The notes under the pieces are model-generated. The model was not told the origin of the DNA. It saw nothing but the letters and a program-made list of their open reading frames with translations, and ran no database searches. Positions 30,564 through 42,265 of a DNA stretch of 64,000 nt are shown piece by piece. Origin of the DNA: Elephas maximus indicus (lineage: Eukaryota > Chordata > Mammalia > Proboscidea > Elephantidae); the NCBI RefSeq assembly GCF_024166365.1, contig NC_064842.1, positions 14,045,001 through 14,109,000 on the forward strand, read 5' to 3'. A program made the position numbers and the translations under genes. The first letter of the stretch is position 1, and every line of letters starts with the position of its first letter.

Positions 30564-30737
30564 TAGAAACCAAAACAAAACAACTATCATTGCTGTTGAG
30601 TCGATTCTGACTCCTAGCGACCCTACAGGACAGAGCAGAACCGCCCCATAGGGCTTCCACGGAGTGGCTGGTGGATTCAAACTGCTGATCTTTTTGGTTA
30701 GCAGCCAAGCTCTTGACCACTGTGCCGCCAGGGCTCC
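30564..30737 (-). mobile_element. AfroSINE, short form
   Basis: From 'tgctgttgagtcgattctgac' to 'cgccagggctcc'. Flanked by 'gatatata' at 30556-30563 and 30738-30745. Confidence 0.9.
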
Positions 30738-30745
30738 GATATATA

Positions 30746-32095
30746 CAGAGGAGTGCACACGTTCTAAGTGTACAACTCAGTGAATTTTTTCAAGTGAAGA
30801 CACCTGTGAAACCACCACCCAGGTCCCCAAATAGAACAACAGATCCCAGCAGTATCTTACTGTGGTTTTTAATTTTTATTTCTCTGATGACTACTGATGT
30901 TGAGCCATTCTTCCTATGTTTCCTTTTGGCCGTTTGAATATTGTCTTTATGAACTGCCTTTTCAAGAAGTTTGCCCTCTTTTTAAAACATGCTGCCTTTT
31001 TCTTAAGTATTCTGGATACAAGTCCTTTGTTGGGTGTATGTATTGCAAATTTCTTCTCCCACTCTGTGGTTTGCTTTCACTTTTCTTAATGGTGTCTTGA
31101 TGGCAGAAGTTCTTAATGTTAATGAAATCTAATTCATCAATTGTTCCCTTTATGGTTTGTGCTTTTTGTGCCCTACTTTCAGAAGTCAATCCCTATCCTC
31201 AAGGACAGAAAGATGTTTTTCTCTGTTATCCTCTGGAAGTTTCAGTGTTTTGCCTTTCACATTTATGTCTAAAATACTTCTGGAATGTAGTTTTGTGGCT
31301 GGTATGAGATAGGGGTCAAGGTTCATTTTTATTTTCCATGGGGATGTCCAGTTGACCCAGCGCCATATTGAAAAGGCCATTCTTCCCAATGGGATCTTTT
31401 TTTTTTTTTAATTGCGATAAAAATACACATAAAAAAGCATATGCTAACTCTACAATTTAGAAACTGTTTCTAAACTCTACTCTGTTCCATTGGACTATTT
31501 GTGTATCTTTGTACTTTAATTGACAAAAGTTTGTGCTCATACCACACTGACTGCCATAGTTTTATTATAAGTTGTGTTTCATCTGGTAGTGTAACTGTAA
31601 GTCCTTCAACTCTGTCTTTCTTCTTCAAGATTATCTTGATTTTTCTTGGCCCTTTGCATTTCATGTAAAATATAGAATGACCTTGTCAATTTCCATAAAA
31701 ATTGCTGAGATTTTGATTGGCATTGCAGTAAATCTATAGACCAAATTGGGGAGAATAAACATCAGATATGTGTGTGTGTGTGGATATATATATATGTATA
31801 TGAATAAAAATATATTATTGAATCTTTCTGTCTAGGAATGTGACATATCCCTTCATTTACGTAAGTCTTCTATAATTTTCCTTAGTAATGTTTCGTGATT
31901 TTCTGTGTAGGAGTCTTGCACATCTTTTATTAAACTTATTTCTAGGTATTGGAATTTTTTTTTTATACTAATGCAAACAGCATCATTTTTAAAATTTCAT
32001 TTTCCTCTTCCTGTCCTCATGTTAAGACTTTTGACAGGTACTTCGTCATCAACGATAAATTAAAAATCCATATCAGGACAATTTTTTAGTCTTGA
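30746..32095 (-). mobile_element. Old L1 fragment (ORF2 3' part), interrupted
   Basis: Antisense L1 with 'ttctggatacaagtcctttgttggg', 'tttcttctcccactctgtgg' and 'cttggccctttgcatttcatg'. Minus-strand remnant NLDPYLIPATKLHSR. A T-rich piece at about 31,398-31,456 ('aattgcgataaaaatacac') is a second small L1-tail insert. A TG/TA microsatellite follows near 31,770-31,800. Confidence 0.75.
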
Positions 32096-32640
32096 ATTTA
32101 GCATGTTCTTACAGTTTATATTTGCTTTTCAGTTACACGTAACAATACAGCTAGTATTTCATTCTTTTAAAAGTCCCGGTTTTAAATATTCCCTTTGGAG
32201 CAATCGGGTAGAGGGGCTCCAGAAGCCTATTTACTTGAGGAACCAAGGCTTTTCCTGGGAGGAACTCATCCCAAGGGAGCGGGAGCCAGGCCTGACCCAC
32301 TCGACCCCGTAACAAAGCCCCAAGGAAGGAGGCTATGTGATGTCTGTCATTCATTTGTCTTTCAGCCTGGGTGCCCATGGACTCATGTCTCAGTCCTTTG
32401 GAGGATGGTGTGAGGAGGGAGGGCCGCAATTGAACATAAAGAACTATTTCTCTGGTTGTTTCAGAGAACACTGGGCGTAAGCTATGTGGTTTTGTTACCC
32501 TTTGACAGCATATTGCAAAAGGAGGACGTTGCCCCCTATGTTATAACAGAATTCTTGTAGCTTTGGTACCTTGTGGTTGTAGAACCCACGAGAGGCAGGA
32601 CCAGTGCTGACAGGAGCAGTGGTAGTGGAAGTCACAGCTT
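32096..32640. other. Unassigned intergenic sequence
   Basis: Moderately GC-rich with open stretches on both strands (for example 32151-32471 minus). No protein family or repeat recognised. Confidence 0.45.
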
Positions 32641-32644
32641 TCAT

Positions 32645-32950
32645 GTATTGAGTACTTGCTATGCAGTAGGCAGCATTCTAAACGCTTTGTAGATGTTTAC
32701 TCATTTAATCATCACAATCACCCTAGGAGGTATTTGTTGCAGTTTCTAGGTGCCATTGAGTTGATTTCAACTCATGTTGACCTCAAGTGGAAAGTTAGAT
32801 AATATTATCCAATTTTATAAGGGTGGAAACTCAGCCACAGAGAGGCTTAATAACTTGCCCAAGGTCATGCAGTTCATAAATGGCAAAGCCAGGATTTAAA
32901 CCCAAGCTGGGGGCACCAGAGCCCATGCTCGTAACATTTTATGCTCTCAG
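32645..32950 (-). repeat. MIR with an RTE/AfroSINE tail inserted
   Basis: 'tgagtacttgctatgcagtagg', 'acttgcccaaggtcatgcag' and 'ccaggatttaaacccaagctg' are antisense MIR. The middle (about 32,735-32,795) carries 'ttgttgcagtttctaggtgcc' and 'attgagttgatttcaactc', a short retroposon tail fragment. Confidence 0.75.
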
Positions 32951-33654
32951 GTGGCATCAGCAGATGTGGGCTAGAATCGAGGAAAAGAAATAAACTGGGA
33001 TCCCTGCGTGGTGCCTGGCCAGACGGTCACCCGGACTGGCTAATTCAGCACCTGTGAGATATCCCTTGAGGACTGTCAGAAATATCTTGGGGTGGGAACA
33101 TTGCTTTAGAAGGGCCCGGGTGCTAAATGAGCTGTTAAGGCCGAGACAAGTGAGGTAGTCATAATTTGATGTTGAGATGAGATTTACAGACTTAAAAAAC
33201 ATTGCGTTGATTTACTTTTTAATTTTACCACCTTAAATTTTCCTTGGAGTAAGTGGAAACATGACTTCTGTCCTTTCTCTGAGGTGACAGGCACATCTAT
33301 ATTTAGACCAAAAGTCATGCTTCTCTGAAGATGGATCGGTGTGTGCCTCCAAAAATGGCTGAGCATTGAAATAATAGCATGTGTGTCTACGAAAGGATAA
33401 GTCATCCACACTGTAGAGGTGATGTGCACATCAGAGGGACGTCTACACAAATTTACTTCTTAAGTAGATAAACTGACATTCGTACGAGGACCATAGAAAG
33501 CCACTTGGGCAAGTGTCCATGAGCTCACATAAGCAACAGTTAAAGATTCTGCCACGTCACTGACAAAATGGATTTAGGGCTTCACAGGCCTAAAGCATAA
33601 AAAAAAAAAAGCATAGGAACCATTAATTCTGATGAAGAATATCACAGTTTCTCC
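32951..33654. other. Unassigned intergenic sequence
   Basis: Nothing recognised apart from an A11 run at 33,600-33,611. Confidence 0.45.
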
Positions 33655-34415
33655 CACTGACACAAACCAGAAACTGGGGTTTTCTTTAACCGCACTCTTT
33701 CTCTCACTTTCCACATCTCATGTGTCACCTAGCTCTATTGATTCTACCCTTTTAGTAGTTTTCAAATCTGCCTTCTCTGTTCCAGCTCTGTTACCAGGAA
33801 TCTTTGGATTCCTTACATCTTTTCACCTGGATCAGTGCAAAAGCCTCCTAAATGCTTTGTTTCTTTTCTCTAATTAGTTGCCTTCACGCTGAAGCTAAAA
33901 TTATAAAGCATAGAACCATTCATGTCACTTCCCTACTTGAAACTATCTCAGTGGCACTCACTGCTTAGAGGATAAAATCTAATGTCTGGGGACTGGTCTG
34001 TGAGGCTCCTTAAGGCCTGACCACGCCTCTCCTTCGAGACCCATCTCCCTCATTCCCTCACCTGTGACACCTGCCATGCCAGCTCACCTGGGCCTCCAGG
34101 AACCCACAGTCTTCCTTCAGACTGTGTGCCTTTGCTGGGATGTTTCTCAAATACCTCCCCTTCCACCCCATTCCTTACCCTTGTCTGTTTGGCCAACTCT
34201 TAAGTTTACGTAGCGATTGTCCTCATACTCGTCTTGGGTAAAAGGCTTGGTCCCACACTTCTGCAAGCATTTCTCTCACCGTATTGTACCATGTAAATAT
34301 CTGTCTTCCCCAGTAGACTGCGGGCCCTTGAAAGAGGATCTTACTCATCAGAGTATTCCCAGTGCACCATGGGTACTCCCTAGGTATTTGCAGAATGGAT
34401 TCTTCCATCCACCCA
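33655..34415 (+). repeat. L2 LINE 3' region, sense
   Basis: 'gataaaatctaatgtctggggac', 'cttaaggcctgaccacgcctctc' and 'gtgtgcctttgctgggatg' appear in the L2 order, ending 'agtgcaccatgggtactccctagg'. Immediately followed by an L2 in opposite orientation. Confidence 0.7.
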
Positions 34416-35130
34416 ACCATCCACCCATTCTTTCAACTGGTATTTACTGACCACTTGGCCATATGCAGGACACTGTTCTAGATGCTGGAAATACAGGAAT
34501 GAGCAACACACAAAATCCTTATTTCGATGGAGCTTAGTGGTGCAAACAGTTAACACTCTTGGCTGCCAACTGAAAGGTTGGTGGTTCAGGTCCACCCAGA
34601 GGCACCTCGGAAGAAAGGCCTGGAGATCTATTTCCATAAAATCAGCCACTGAAAACCCTACGGAGCACAATTCTACTGTGATACACATGGGGTCGACAAG
34701 AGTTGTAAACTCAACGGCAGCTGTTTGTCGTTATTGTTTTATTCTAGTAAGAGGGGACAGATAATAAAGGAAGAAAGAAACAGGAAAAATAACAGGTGGT
34801 GCGAAGGGCTAGGCAGAGAATTAAAGTGCGGTCAAGTGACACAGAATGCCTGTGTAAAGATTTTCTATTGGAGTCAAGGAGGGCTTCTCTGAGGGGCACC
34901 CTTTAGGCTGAGATCCGACTGAGCTACCCTTTGAAGATCAGGGTAAAGAGGCAGAGGGAACAGACAATACAAAGGCCCTAGGGTAAGACGGAGCTGGCTT
35001 CTAGAAGAAACAGCCTGGCTACCTATAGCCAGAGCAGGAATGGTGCACAGTGAAGAAATGTCTCTAAGGGAGACAGAAACGAAGAGACAGATCATAGCTG
35101 GTTTTGGAGTTAAAGGTAATCATTCTTTAA
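34416..35130 (-). repeat. L2 LINE 3' region, antisense, carrying an AfroSINE
   Basis: Starts 'actggtatttactgaccacttgg', 'aggacactgttctagatgctgg' and resumes after the SINE with 'ggggacagataataaaggaag' and 'ggcagagggaacagacaatac', the reverse complement of L2. Confidence 0.7.
34525..34728 (+). mobile_element. AfroSINE, alternative-centre form
   Basis: Contains 'gaaaggttggtggttcaggtc', 'cacctcggaagaaaggcctgg' and 'cacatggggtcgacaagag'. It splits the L2 just described. Confidence 0.87.
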
Positions 35131-36150
35131 AACACACTAGATACTCATTGGCAGCCACTAATAGCAAGATAAAAAAGGCCCCGTTGTTCACCTCTGATGC
35201 AGAAAAGCGCTTAGGAACGGAGATGCCAAATACCCTCCTCCCCATTTCACTTGGAGCCAAGCGATCTGAGTCAAGATGGCCCATGTGAAGACGCTGCCAA
35301 GTTAGCATTCACTTGGGTTTCTGTTCTTCCTGGGGCCTTTGGGTTTGCCCAGGCCACACGGTGAATATAACCACAAGAATGTGAGCACTTTTATCGGCTC
35401 GGAAATGTGTCTATTTTAACTTTAGAGTGGGAAAAGGCCCTCATTATTTTCCAGCTTAAATTTTTTTTTTTTTAATTCCCTTCCTGTGCCTCCTGAGGAA
35501 AAAAAGGTGCCGTATCTGAAACCGTGTGTGTGTTTGTGCAGGGTGAGCCACGTGCTCACGTCCAGTTATGGGCCATGGCCCGGGGTTATGTAACAAGAGT
35601 TTGTTCCCAGGACAGCTGGCTCACACAGGAGGCCACGATGTGGTAACTGCAAACCTCAGAGCAGCTGGGCCGAGCATGAACCTTTCTACTGAAAGACCCG
35701 AGAGTCGTGGCTCAGGGCAGCCTGTCGGTCAGCTTTGTTTCCTGACTCAAAATGAATGCTCCCTTGAAACCCTAGGCTTGAGCTCAAAAGACCCAAGAGA
35801 GGTATGTCTCGTAGAGACGCGCTCCCCGCTGCACTGCAGTCATGATGCGCTGGAGATAACACACTTTTTATTTTCCCCAGTGGGTGGGTTGGTAACCTAG
35901 AGGAGACCTGGCCTGATAAAAGTGTTCACATTCTTGTGGTTGTATTAACTGTGTGGCTTGGGCAAACCAAAGCTGTGCCTACACAACGTGATAGAGCCTG
36001 CTATGGCACAATGGTCTGTTTTTTTTCTTTCTTTTCCCTTCTTCTTTTAGTTAGGTTCTTGGTTATTCTTGTGGAAACTGGCCATCCAGAAAACATGTTC
36101 AACCATACGGTGTAGTAATTCAGGACTGAAAGGAATTTTGGACCTCTGAA
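35131..36150. other. Unassigned intergenic sequence
   Basis: A frame at 35568-35900 (plus) is open for 110 residues without recognisable domains or good codon signals. A T-run lies at 35,461-35,473. No gene call is supported. Confidence 0.45.
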
Positions 36151-36158
36151 TTTTTCAG

Positions 36159-36322
36159 AGAAACCCTGGTGGCATAGTGGTTAAGTGCAACGGCTGCTAA
36201 CCAAAAGGTTGGTGGTTCGAATCCACAGGCACTCCTTGGAAACTCTATGGGACAGTTTTACTCTGTCCTGTAGGATCACTATGAGTCAGAATCAACTTGA
36301 CGGTAACGGGTTTTTGGTTTAG
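36159..36322 (+). mobile_element. AfroSINE chain A, unit 1 (short form)
   Basis: Well-preserved head 'gaaaccctggtggcatagtgg' and a perfect pol III B box GGTTCGAATCC at 36213-36223. It is followed by the direct repeat acttttcag and then the next unit. Confidence 0.93.
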
Positions 36323-36331
36323 ACTTTTCAG

Positions 36332-36500
36332 GAAGCCCTGGGAGTGCAGGGGTTATGAGCTCAGCTGCTAACCAAAAGGTCAGTGGTTTGAATCCACCAG
36401 CTACTCCTTGGAAACTTCAAGGGACAGTTCTGCTCTGTCATAGGGTAGCTATGAATTGAAATCAACTCAATGGCAGTGGGTTCGTTTTTTGTTTTTTTAA
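36332..36500 (+). mobile_element. AfroSINE chain A, unit 2 (short form)
   Basis: Head 'gaagccctgggagtgcagggg', tail 'atcaactcaatggcagtggg' with T-rich end. Bounded by acttttcag at 36323-36331 and 36501-36509. Confidence 0.92.
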
Positions 36501-36509
36501 ACTTTTCAG

Positions 36510-37036
36510 GGAGTCGCTGGGTGGTACAAATGGTTAGCATGCTCAGGTGCTAACCGAAAGGTCGGAGGTTCGAGTTTATCCAGAGGCACCTCAGAAGAAA
36601 AGCCTGGTGATCAAATTCCAAAAAATCAGCTATCGAAAACCCTGTGGTGTCCGCTGAAGTCTTTCTTAAATCACACAATTAGTAAAGAATGTCTACCTGG
36701 AGCCTTGTGCTCTCTTAAAGAATTATCTATATGTGATCAAATTGACAACAGCAACTCAAAAGGCTGGATGAGAAGCTTGGGGGCAGTGAGTTTATGTTAA
36801 TGGTGGAGGAATAATTTGGAAAAGGGTACCGAGAATTGTTGTACAACCTGAAGAGAGTAATCAATGTTACTGAATTGTACACGTAGAAATCGTTGAATTG
36901 GTGTGTGTTTTGGTGTGTACATTGCAGCAAAAATAAAAAATAAAGTTAAAAGAAGAGAAAAGAAAGTCCTATGGGCACAATTCTGCTCTGACACATATCG
37001 GGTCACCATGAGTTAGAACTGACAACTGGTTTTAAA
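36510..37036 (+). mobile_element. AfroSINE chain A, unit 3, split by an L1 tail
   Basis: Alternative-centre AfroSINE. Its first part ends at 'gaaaaccctgtgg' (about 36,647) and it resumes at 'cctatgggcacaattctgctc' (about 36,970). Between them lies a sense L1-like 3' end ('ctgaattgtacacgtagaaatcg' and an A-rich tail with AATAAA). A fourth acttttcag closes the chain at 37037-37045. Confidence 0.85.
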
Positions 37037-37045
37037 ACTTTTCAG

Positions 37046-37685
37046 ACAAGGTATCTGCGTCCCAGAAAGATGAGGGATACAGAGCGGTTTGGTGTCCGAG
37101 CTTGTATCCCCAGCCATACTGCCTGTAGTGGTTAAAGGGAGGTAGCAAAGTGGTGACCTACAAATGAACTAATGACTTTTTTATTTTAAACTAATTGTCC
37201 ATATTTTGAAATTGGGAAATCACACATAGCAATCTAGATTTCTGGTTTCTTCTGAAAGACTGGGCTTACACTTCTGCAAGGCAAACTCTTGGTGTTAACA
37301 GTGGCTCCTGCCTATATATAGGTTAGGTGCTCTCTAGTTCTCCGTAGTCTCCACTACACCCTCTTGCCTTCCAGGTTGGTTGACTGCCAGTTGCTATTCA
37401 TGGTCAAACTGGCACTGTTGTATTCCTGATAATAGTAGAATGAAGAGGAAAGCAAATGATTTCTTACAGCCAAGAAGTGGTCTGTACTTCAAGAAGAATG
37501 GATATTTAAAAAGTAAAGTGTTTTAGGGCCAAAAAGCCTATAGCTCAAGATGATATGAAACAAAGCTGTTTGGCACCTGTAGGCGCTGAAGTTGTCAACA
37601 CTTGTGCTGAGCTATAACACCACAATCAGAAGAACTTTGCATACAAGCTTTCCCAAGTTTTGAAAAGAGATTTTCCTAGCATGGA
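37046..37685. other. Unassigned intergenic sequence
   Basis: No gene or named repeat recognised. Confidence 0.45.
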
Positions 37686-37687
37686 GA

Positions 37688-38230
37688 GTGTCTTAGTGTC
37701 TTAGCACTGCTGTAACAGAAATACCACAAACGGATGGCTTTAGGGAACGGATATTTATTTTCTCACAGTTTAGGGGGCTGGAAGCCTGAATTCAGGGCAC
37801 CAGCTGTAGGGGAAAGCTCTCTCTGTGTTGGCTCTGGGGAAAGTTCCTTATCACAGCTTCTTCAGTCCCATTGTTCCTTGGTTCCCAGTGATCTCCAGCT
37901 CTATCTTCCCTCTGGTTGTGCTCACTCCTTTATCTGATCTCCTCTTTTTATAACTCAGAAGTGATTCTGTTTAGAACACACTCTAGATTTATATGGTTTT
38001 ATTAACATAACAAAGAAAACCCTATTCCCAGATGGGACTACTATAACCCCAAAACCAAACCCAGTGCCATCGAGTCGATTCCAACTCATAGCGACCCTAT
38101 AGGACAGAGTAGAACTGCCCCATAGAGTTTCCAAGGAGCGCCTGGCGGATTCGAACTGCTGACGCTTTGGTTAGCAGCTGTAGCACTTACCCACTATGCC
38201 ACCAGGGTTTCCACCCCCTCATAGCAGAGC
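37688..38230 (-). repeat. Solo MaLR-like LTR, antisense, with SINE insert
   Basis: 'gtcttagcactgctgtaacag', 'atttattttctcacagtttag' and 'cccagatgggactactataac' are the reverse complement of the LTR family at 23781. The far end is interrupted by the AfroSINE at 38044-38212. Confidence 0.75.
38044..38212 (-). mobile_element. AfroSINE, short form, well preserved
   Basis: Reads 'gccatcgagtcgattccaactc' through 'ggcggattcgaactgctgac' to 'ccaccagggtttcc', retaining several CpGs and therefore among the younger copies here. Confidence 0.93.
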
Positions 38231-39036
38231 TTAAAAGTGAGATCAGTTTATTTTGATACTGAGTCAAGTTCTCCAGAAGACTGTGCGTTCAGAATCTCTT
38301 CGTCATTGACTTTCAGACAGTATTGTCTTGAACTGTTCTAGTATGATCTGGTAATCACCGACCTACTGGAGAAGTCAGAACTGAAGGTTCCTCGGACATC
38401 TGCTGATAGAATAGTGACATTGCTTAAGGGGAATGCATTTTATTATTCTGAGAAATAGAATATAAACAAGGAACACCCCACACATACCCTTTACCTCTCC
38501 AGTGTTCTGAGTAGTACCTTTGCGTATCCACTTGTGAATTTTTTTTTTTTCTGATTTCTGCTTCTAGCTATCCTTCAACTCTACCAGCTCATATTCTTTT
38601 GCAAAGCCAGGAGGCTCTGTAAAGGTTAAAAATAATTCAGCTACATGGTGTCAAACATAATTAAAATGTCAGGAGCCATCCAGAGAGCAGGAGAACCAGT
38701 TCTCTCTTGTTTCTATTGGTGTAGTCTGTTTACTTTTCTGCTGCTTCTCACTGAGGCTTGTTCCGAGGCCTGGAGTTCTGACAAGCACAGGTATTTGTCA
38801 CTGCCTCCGAAGCTGCTGCGCTTCAGGTGAGGAAGGCTTCCCTCATGGGAGGGTTAATTATGGTCAGTGACCTGCCCGAGTTTCTAGCTTGGCCTCACTC
38901 TGAGAACAAACTCCCGTCTGATTCAGGAGGCCTTCTATTTTTGTGTATCCACATCAACAGCTTCCTTACTTGCTTTACAAAAGGGAAGCAGCCTTTAGTA
39001 CCAGTGAAGAGACTTTGGAGATTTTGAACCAGGCCC
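38231..39036. other. Unassigned intergenic sequence
   Basis: No feature recognised; a T10-type run lies near 38,539. Confidence 0.45.
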
Positions 39037-39176
39037 TTGGAGTCCCCGGGGAGTGCAAACGGTCAAGTACTTGGCTGCTAACTGAAAGGTTGGTGGTTCG
39101 AGTCCACGCAGAGGCACCTCGGAAGAAAGTCCTGGCCATCTACTTAGGAAAAATCAGAAAAATCAGCCACTGAATA
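39037..39176 (+). mobile_element. AfroSINE, alternative-centre form, 3'-truncated
   Basis: Head 'ggagtccccggggagtgcaaac', 'ggttggtggttcgagtccac' and 'cctcggaagaaagtcctgg' are present but the common RTE-like tail is missing. That is unusual, because the tail is needed for mobilisation; it was probably lost by a later deletion. Confidence 0.8.
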
Positions 39177-40320
39177 GGGCCTTCACCTGGCTGAATGTCT
39201 GGAGGGGGACCCTATTGTGGAAGGAGGATTCAGTCGAGGGAGGAGCCCTTGTCATTAGAATACCATACACATGGCAAAACCAAACATAACCGCCCACCTC
39301 CTCTCTGACTCACCGACCCAAAGCATGATTAAACTGAAGCGGGCAGGGAAGCAGGTACGTGATTCAGTTCGGGGAGAGGACTCAGCCTGAATCCCTCCCC
39401 TCCTACCCCTACTCTGCCACTGATTGCTCCTTTCCCAGAGGACCAAGAAGCCCCCGGGACCTCCAGGTACAAGTTGGCCAGCAAAGTTTGGACTTGTAAA
39501 ACCCTTGTATTTGAATAGCCCAATGAAGTAGAAGTTGTGATTGATAGCAAGACGTCCTGGGGGTTTGGGATGCTCTGTGACGCATCAGGAATAAAGTGGA
39601 TCCATGATTACCCAGGAGTCACCAACAGTGACATCAACTCCCAGAGGGGAGGCCCATCGCTGACCTCACCTAGATAAGTCCAGAGCAGATTAGGGTGGTG
39701 CTGGCTGGCTGACCCTCCTCAGGGACAGCATTCCCGATGAAATGCTAAGGGGTAGGTGGTTAGTATTAGGAGAGATTCTCCCTGTTCCATCCCTCCTACA
39801 GTATCTGACAGGATAATGCGGGGGGCGGGGGGGGGGAACAAAGCCCTCAATTGCTAACCTGGAAAAAAAGCAAACCTCAGTTGCCGTACCTGTGTTGGCA
39901 ACATCAAAGCAACAAGTTATTATACCAGGCATGGTCATTTAATATAGATCCGGATATAAACATTGTTTTATCCCTTTCTATTTTTAAATGAAGCATTTGG
40001 CATGTGCAGCCTGTAGCTCACCATGAAACATCAAACAATGCATGGTCTCATTTGAATATGAATACTGCCTATGTTTTAATAACAACTGCCATTTTTATTA
40101 TGTGCACGGCACCACGGGTGCATCATTTTTAATTATGTATATAGCATTTAAGGTGTATAGTGACTGCAGTAATTACTGTTGCTTCATGTGACCTATATAG
40201 GATGTGCTAGTTTAGTAGATGAGGTCATTCAGCTCATATAAAAAGGTTGCTTTCATTTGCCCATCGGAATTCACGGAAATCACAAGTCTCAAGTAGGATT
40301 TAAATATCAGTAACATTGTA
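39177..40320. other. Unassigned intergenic sequence
   Basis: GC-richer first half with no recognised family. A G-rich run lies at 39,819-39,837. No gene supported. Confidence 0.45.
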
Positions 40321-40530
40321 AAGGAGCCCTGGTAGTGCAGTGGTTAACACTTGGCTGCTCCTCAAAAGGTTGGTGTTTCGAACCCATCAGGCACTCTGGG
40401 AGAAAGATGTCGCAGTCTTCTGTAAAGATTACAGCCTTGAAAACCCTATGGGGCAGTTCTCCTCTGTCCTATAGGGTCGCAATGAGTTGGAATCAACTCA
40501 GTGGCAATGGGTTTGGTTTGGTTGGTTTTA
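40321..40530 (+). mobile_element. AfroSINE, long form
   Basis: Head 'aggagccctggtagtgcagtgg', central block 'gagaaagatgtcgcagtcttc' (the segment missing from short forms) and tail 'cctatagggtcgcaatgag'. Confidence 0.92.
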
Positions 40531-40667
40531 ATATTGTCCATGAAATGTTGAACTCTTTACTTCCTCCTCTCTCCTCATGGCACCTACCACCCCCTTCCAC
40601 AAGCTTGGCGTGGTTATACATTTTAAAGTTCCATCCTGGAAAAGCCCCAGTACGTAGTCGGTCTAAG

Positions 40668-40876
40668 AGCCCCTGGGTGGTAAAAACAGTTAACGTGCTT
40701 GGCTGCTAACTGAAAGGTTGGAGATTCAAGTCCACCCAGAGGCACCTTGAAAGAAAGCCTTGATGATCTGCTTCTGAAAACTCAGCCATTGTAAACCCTA
40801 TAGAGCACAGTTCTACTCTGACACACACACAGTCGCCATGAGCTGGAGTTGCCCTGGCGGCAACCTGTTTGGTTTT
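40668..40876 (+). mobile_element. AfroSINE, alternative-centre form
   Basis: 'agcccctgggtggtaaaaac', 'gaaaggttggagattcaagtc', 'gaaagaaagccttgatgatc', 'agtcgccatgagctggag'. Confidence 0.88.
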
Positions 40877-41965
40877 TGTTTTTATAGTGGGTCTGGAGCT
40901 CTTCCCTTGCCCTGCGGCCCAGAAATGAGATTGGGGCCCAGGGACCAGCCTAGACAAGTGCCAGCTGGGACGTGTTGTAAGGATTTCTCTCTCTCTGACA
41001 CTCCAGCTGTGCCCTCCCAGGGAAGAGGTTTGGTCATTCTGTAGCCACGGCTGTTGTCCTCTCCTCGCACAAGGCTGTGTTGTAAATACTCCAATGTCCT
41101 CTCTTCTGCCAGGACGGTGTTGGTGAGCCGGTATGGATGAAGCCTGCCGCCTGGAGCCGTCCACTGCACATCTGACCCCCTGGCAGCTGGGTGTGGGGTG
41201 CCAGTGGGCGGAGCCGCAAGGCCACCTGCGCTCGGGCCCCACTCTGCCGGTGGAGGCCGAGCGGAGAACTACCTGGGACAACAGCCTGGAAGTGGTGCGG
41301 GGAGGCGTCTCACCCCTGCTCTCAAGCGTGGAGGGCGAATGCTTTCTAGGTCAGAAGCTCCGGACAACAGCCAGGTCAGCCCTGGTGAGGAATATATACA
41401 TATGTGAGAGTCGAATGGAAAGTGAATATTAGGCGTATATACATATATGAGAGTCGAATGGAAAGTGAATATTAGGCGGTAATGTTAAAGGTTAAATAGG
41501 AAGGCCTCCTGTTTTCCCATTTAAAACAAGAATGGGGATAGCTCTTGTGTTCGCCCTTCCCGACGGAGGAGAGACGGTCTGACTCAACAAGTAGCCACAT
41601 AGCTGTAGGAGGGCAGACTCTGCCCAGCCATTTTTACATTTTACGTGTACAATTTAACAAAACCTCTCTAAAGATCAAAGGGTACCCAACTGAATGGGAA
41701 TCTATGCTATAAGAATTTAATCGTTTTTTTTTTTTCCTCCAGCTCCCCTTATTTCCTCCCCCAAACGCTAAGCAGATGAAATATAGGGCCAGAGGGCCAA
41801 ACCTGTTTAGGGAGGAATCTGGCCATCTCATTTCCACCCAGCACTTCTCCCTTCTTGTAACTTTCCAGTCGTAACTTGGGGAATCCGATTGGTAACTCTG
41901 ACACCTGGTGGTCATTTTAAATAGTGCACCCTGGAAAGATGGACCGTCCACTTAAAATTTTTGTT
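40877..41965. other. Unassigned sequence containing a tandem duplication
   Basis: GC-rich up to about 41,390, then a 43-bp duplication (separate entry), then AT-rich. Several open stretches exist on both strands (for example minus 40706-41281, partly SINE), none with protein-like features. Confidence 0.45.
41393..41478 (+). repeat. Two tandem 43-base copies
   Basis: 41393-41435 and 41436-41478 are identical except for one base (tatgtgagag versus tatatgagag context). Both end 'gtgaatattaggcg'. Confidence 0.95.
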
Positions 41966-41969
41966 TTTT

Positions 41970-42110
41970 AGTTTTTAAGCGCTAGGGCTGCTGACCAAAA
42001 TGCCGGCAGTTCAAATCCACCAGGTTCTCCTTGTAAACTTTATGGAGGAGTTCTGCTCTGTCCTGTAGAGTGGCTATGATTCGGAATCGATTGGAGGGCA
42101 ACGGGTTTGG
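41970..42110 (+). mobile_element. AfroSINE, short form, degraded head
   Basis: 'gccggcagttcaaatccacc', 'ctctgtcctgtagagtggctatg' and 'tcgattggagggcaacgggt'. The head is damaged. Confidence 0.82.
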
Positions 42111-42265
42111 CGGCTCGTGGTTAAGAGCTTGGCTGCTAACCAAAAGGTCAGCAGTTCAATTCACCAGCCACTCTTTGGAAACCCCATGGAGCAGTTGTAC
42201 TCTGGTTTATAGGGTCGCTATTAGTTGGAATTGACTCGACTGCAATGGGTTTGTGTTTTTTTTGC
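42111..42265 (+). mobile_element. AfroSINE, short form
   Basis: 'tcgtggttaagagcttggctg', 'ggtcagcagttcaattcacc', 'ttgactcgactgcaatgggt'. It directly follows the previous copy in the same orientation. Confidence 0.87.

Noticed and set aside
35568..35900. 110-residue plus-strand frame as a small protein gene
   Set aside because: No start context, domain, conserved motif or splice signal supports it. The length is unremarkable for sequence of this composition.
36159..36322. tRNA gene suggested by A- and B-box motifs
   Set aside because: The boxes belong to the tRNA-derived head of AfroSINEs. The copies lack a full cloverleaf and continue into the SINE body.
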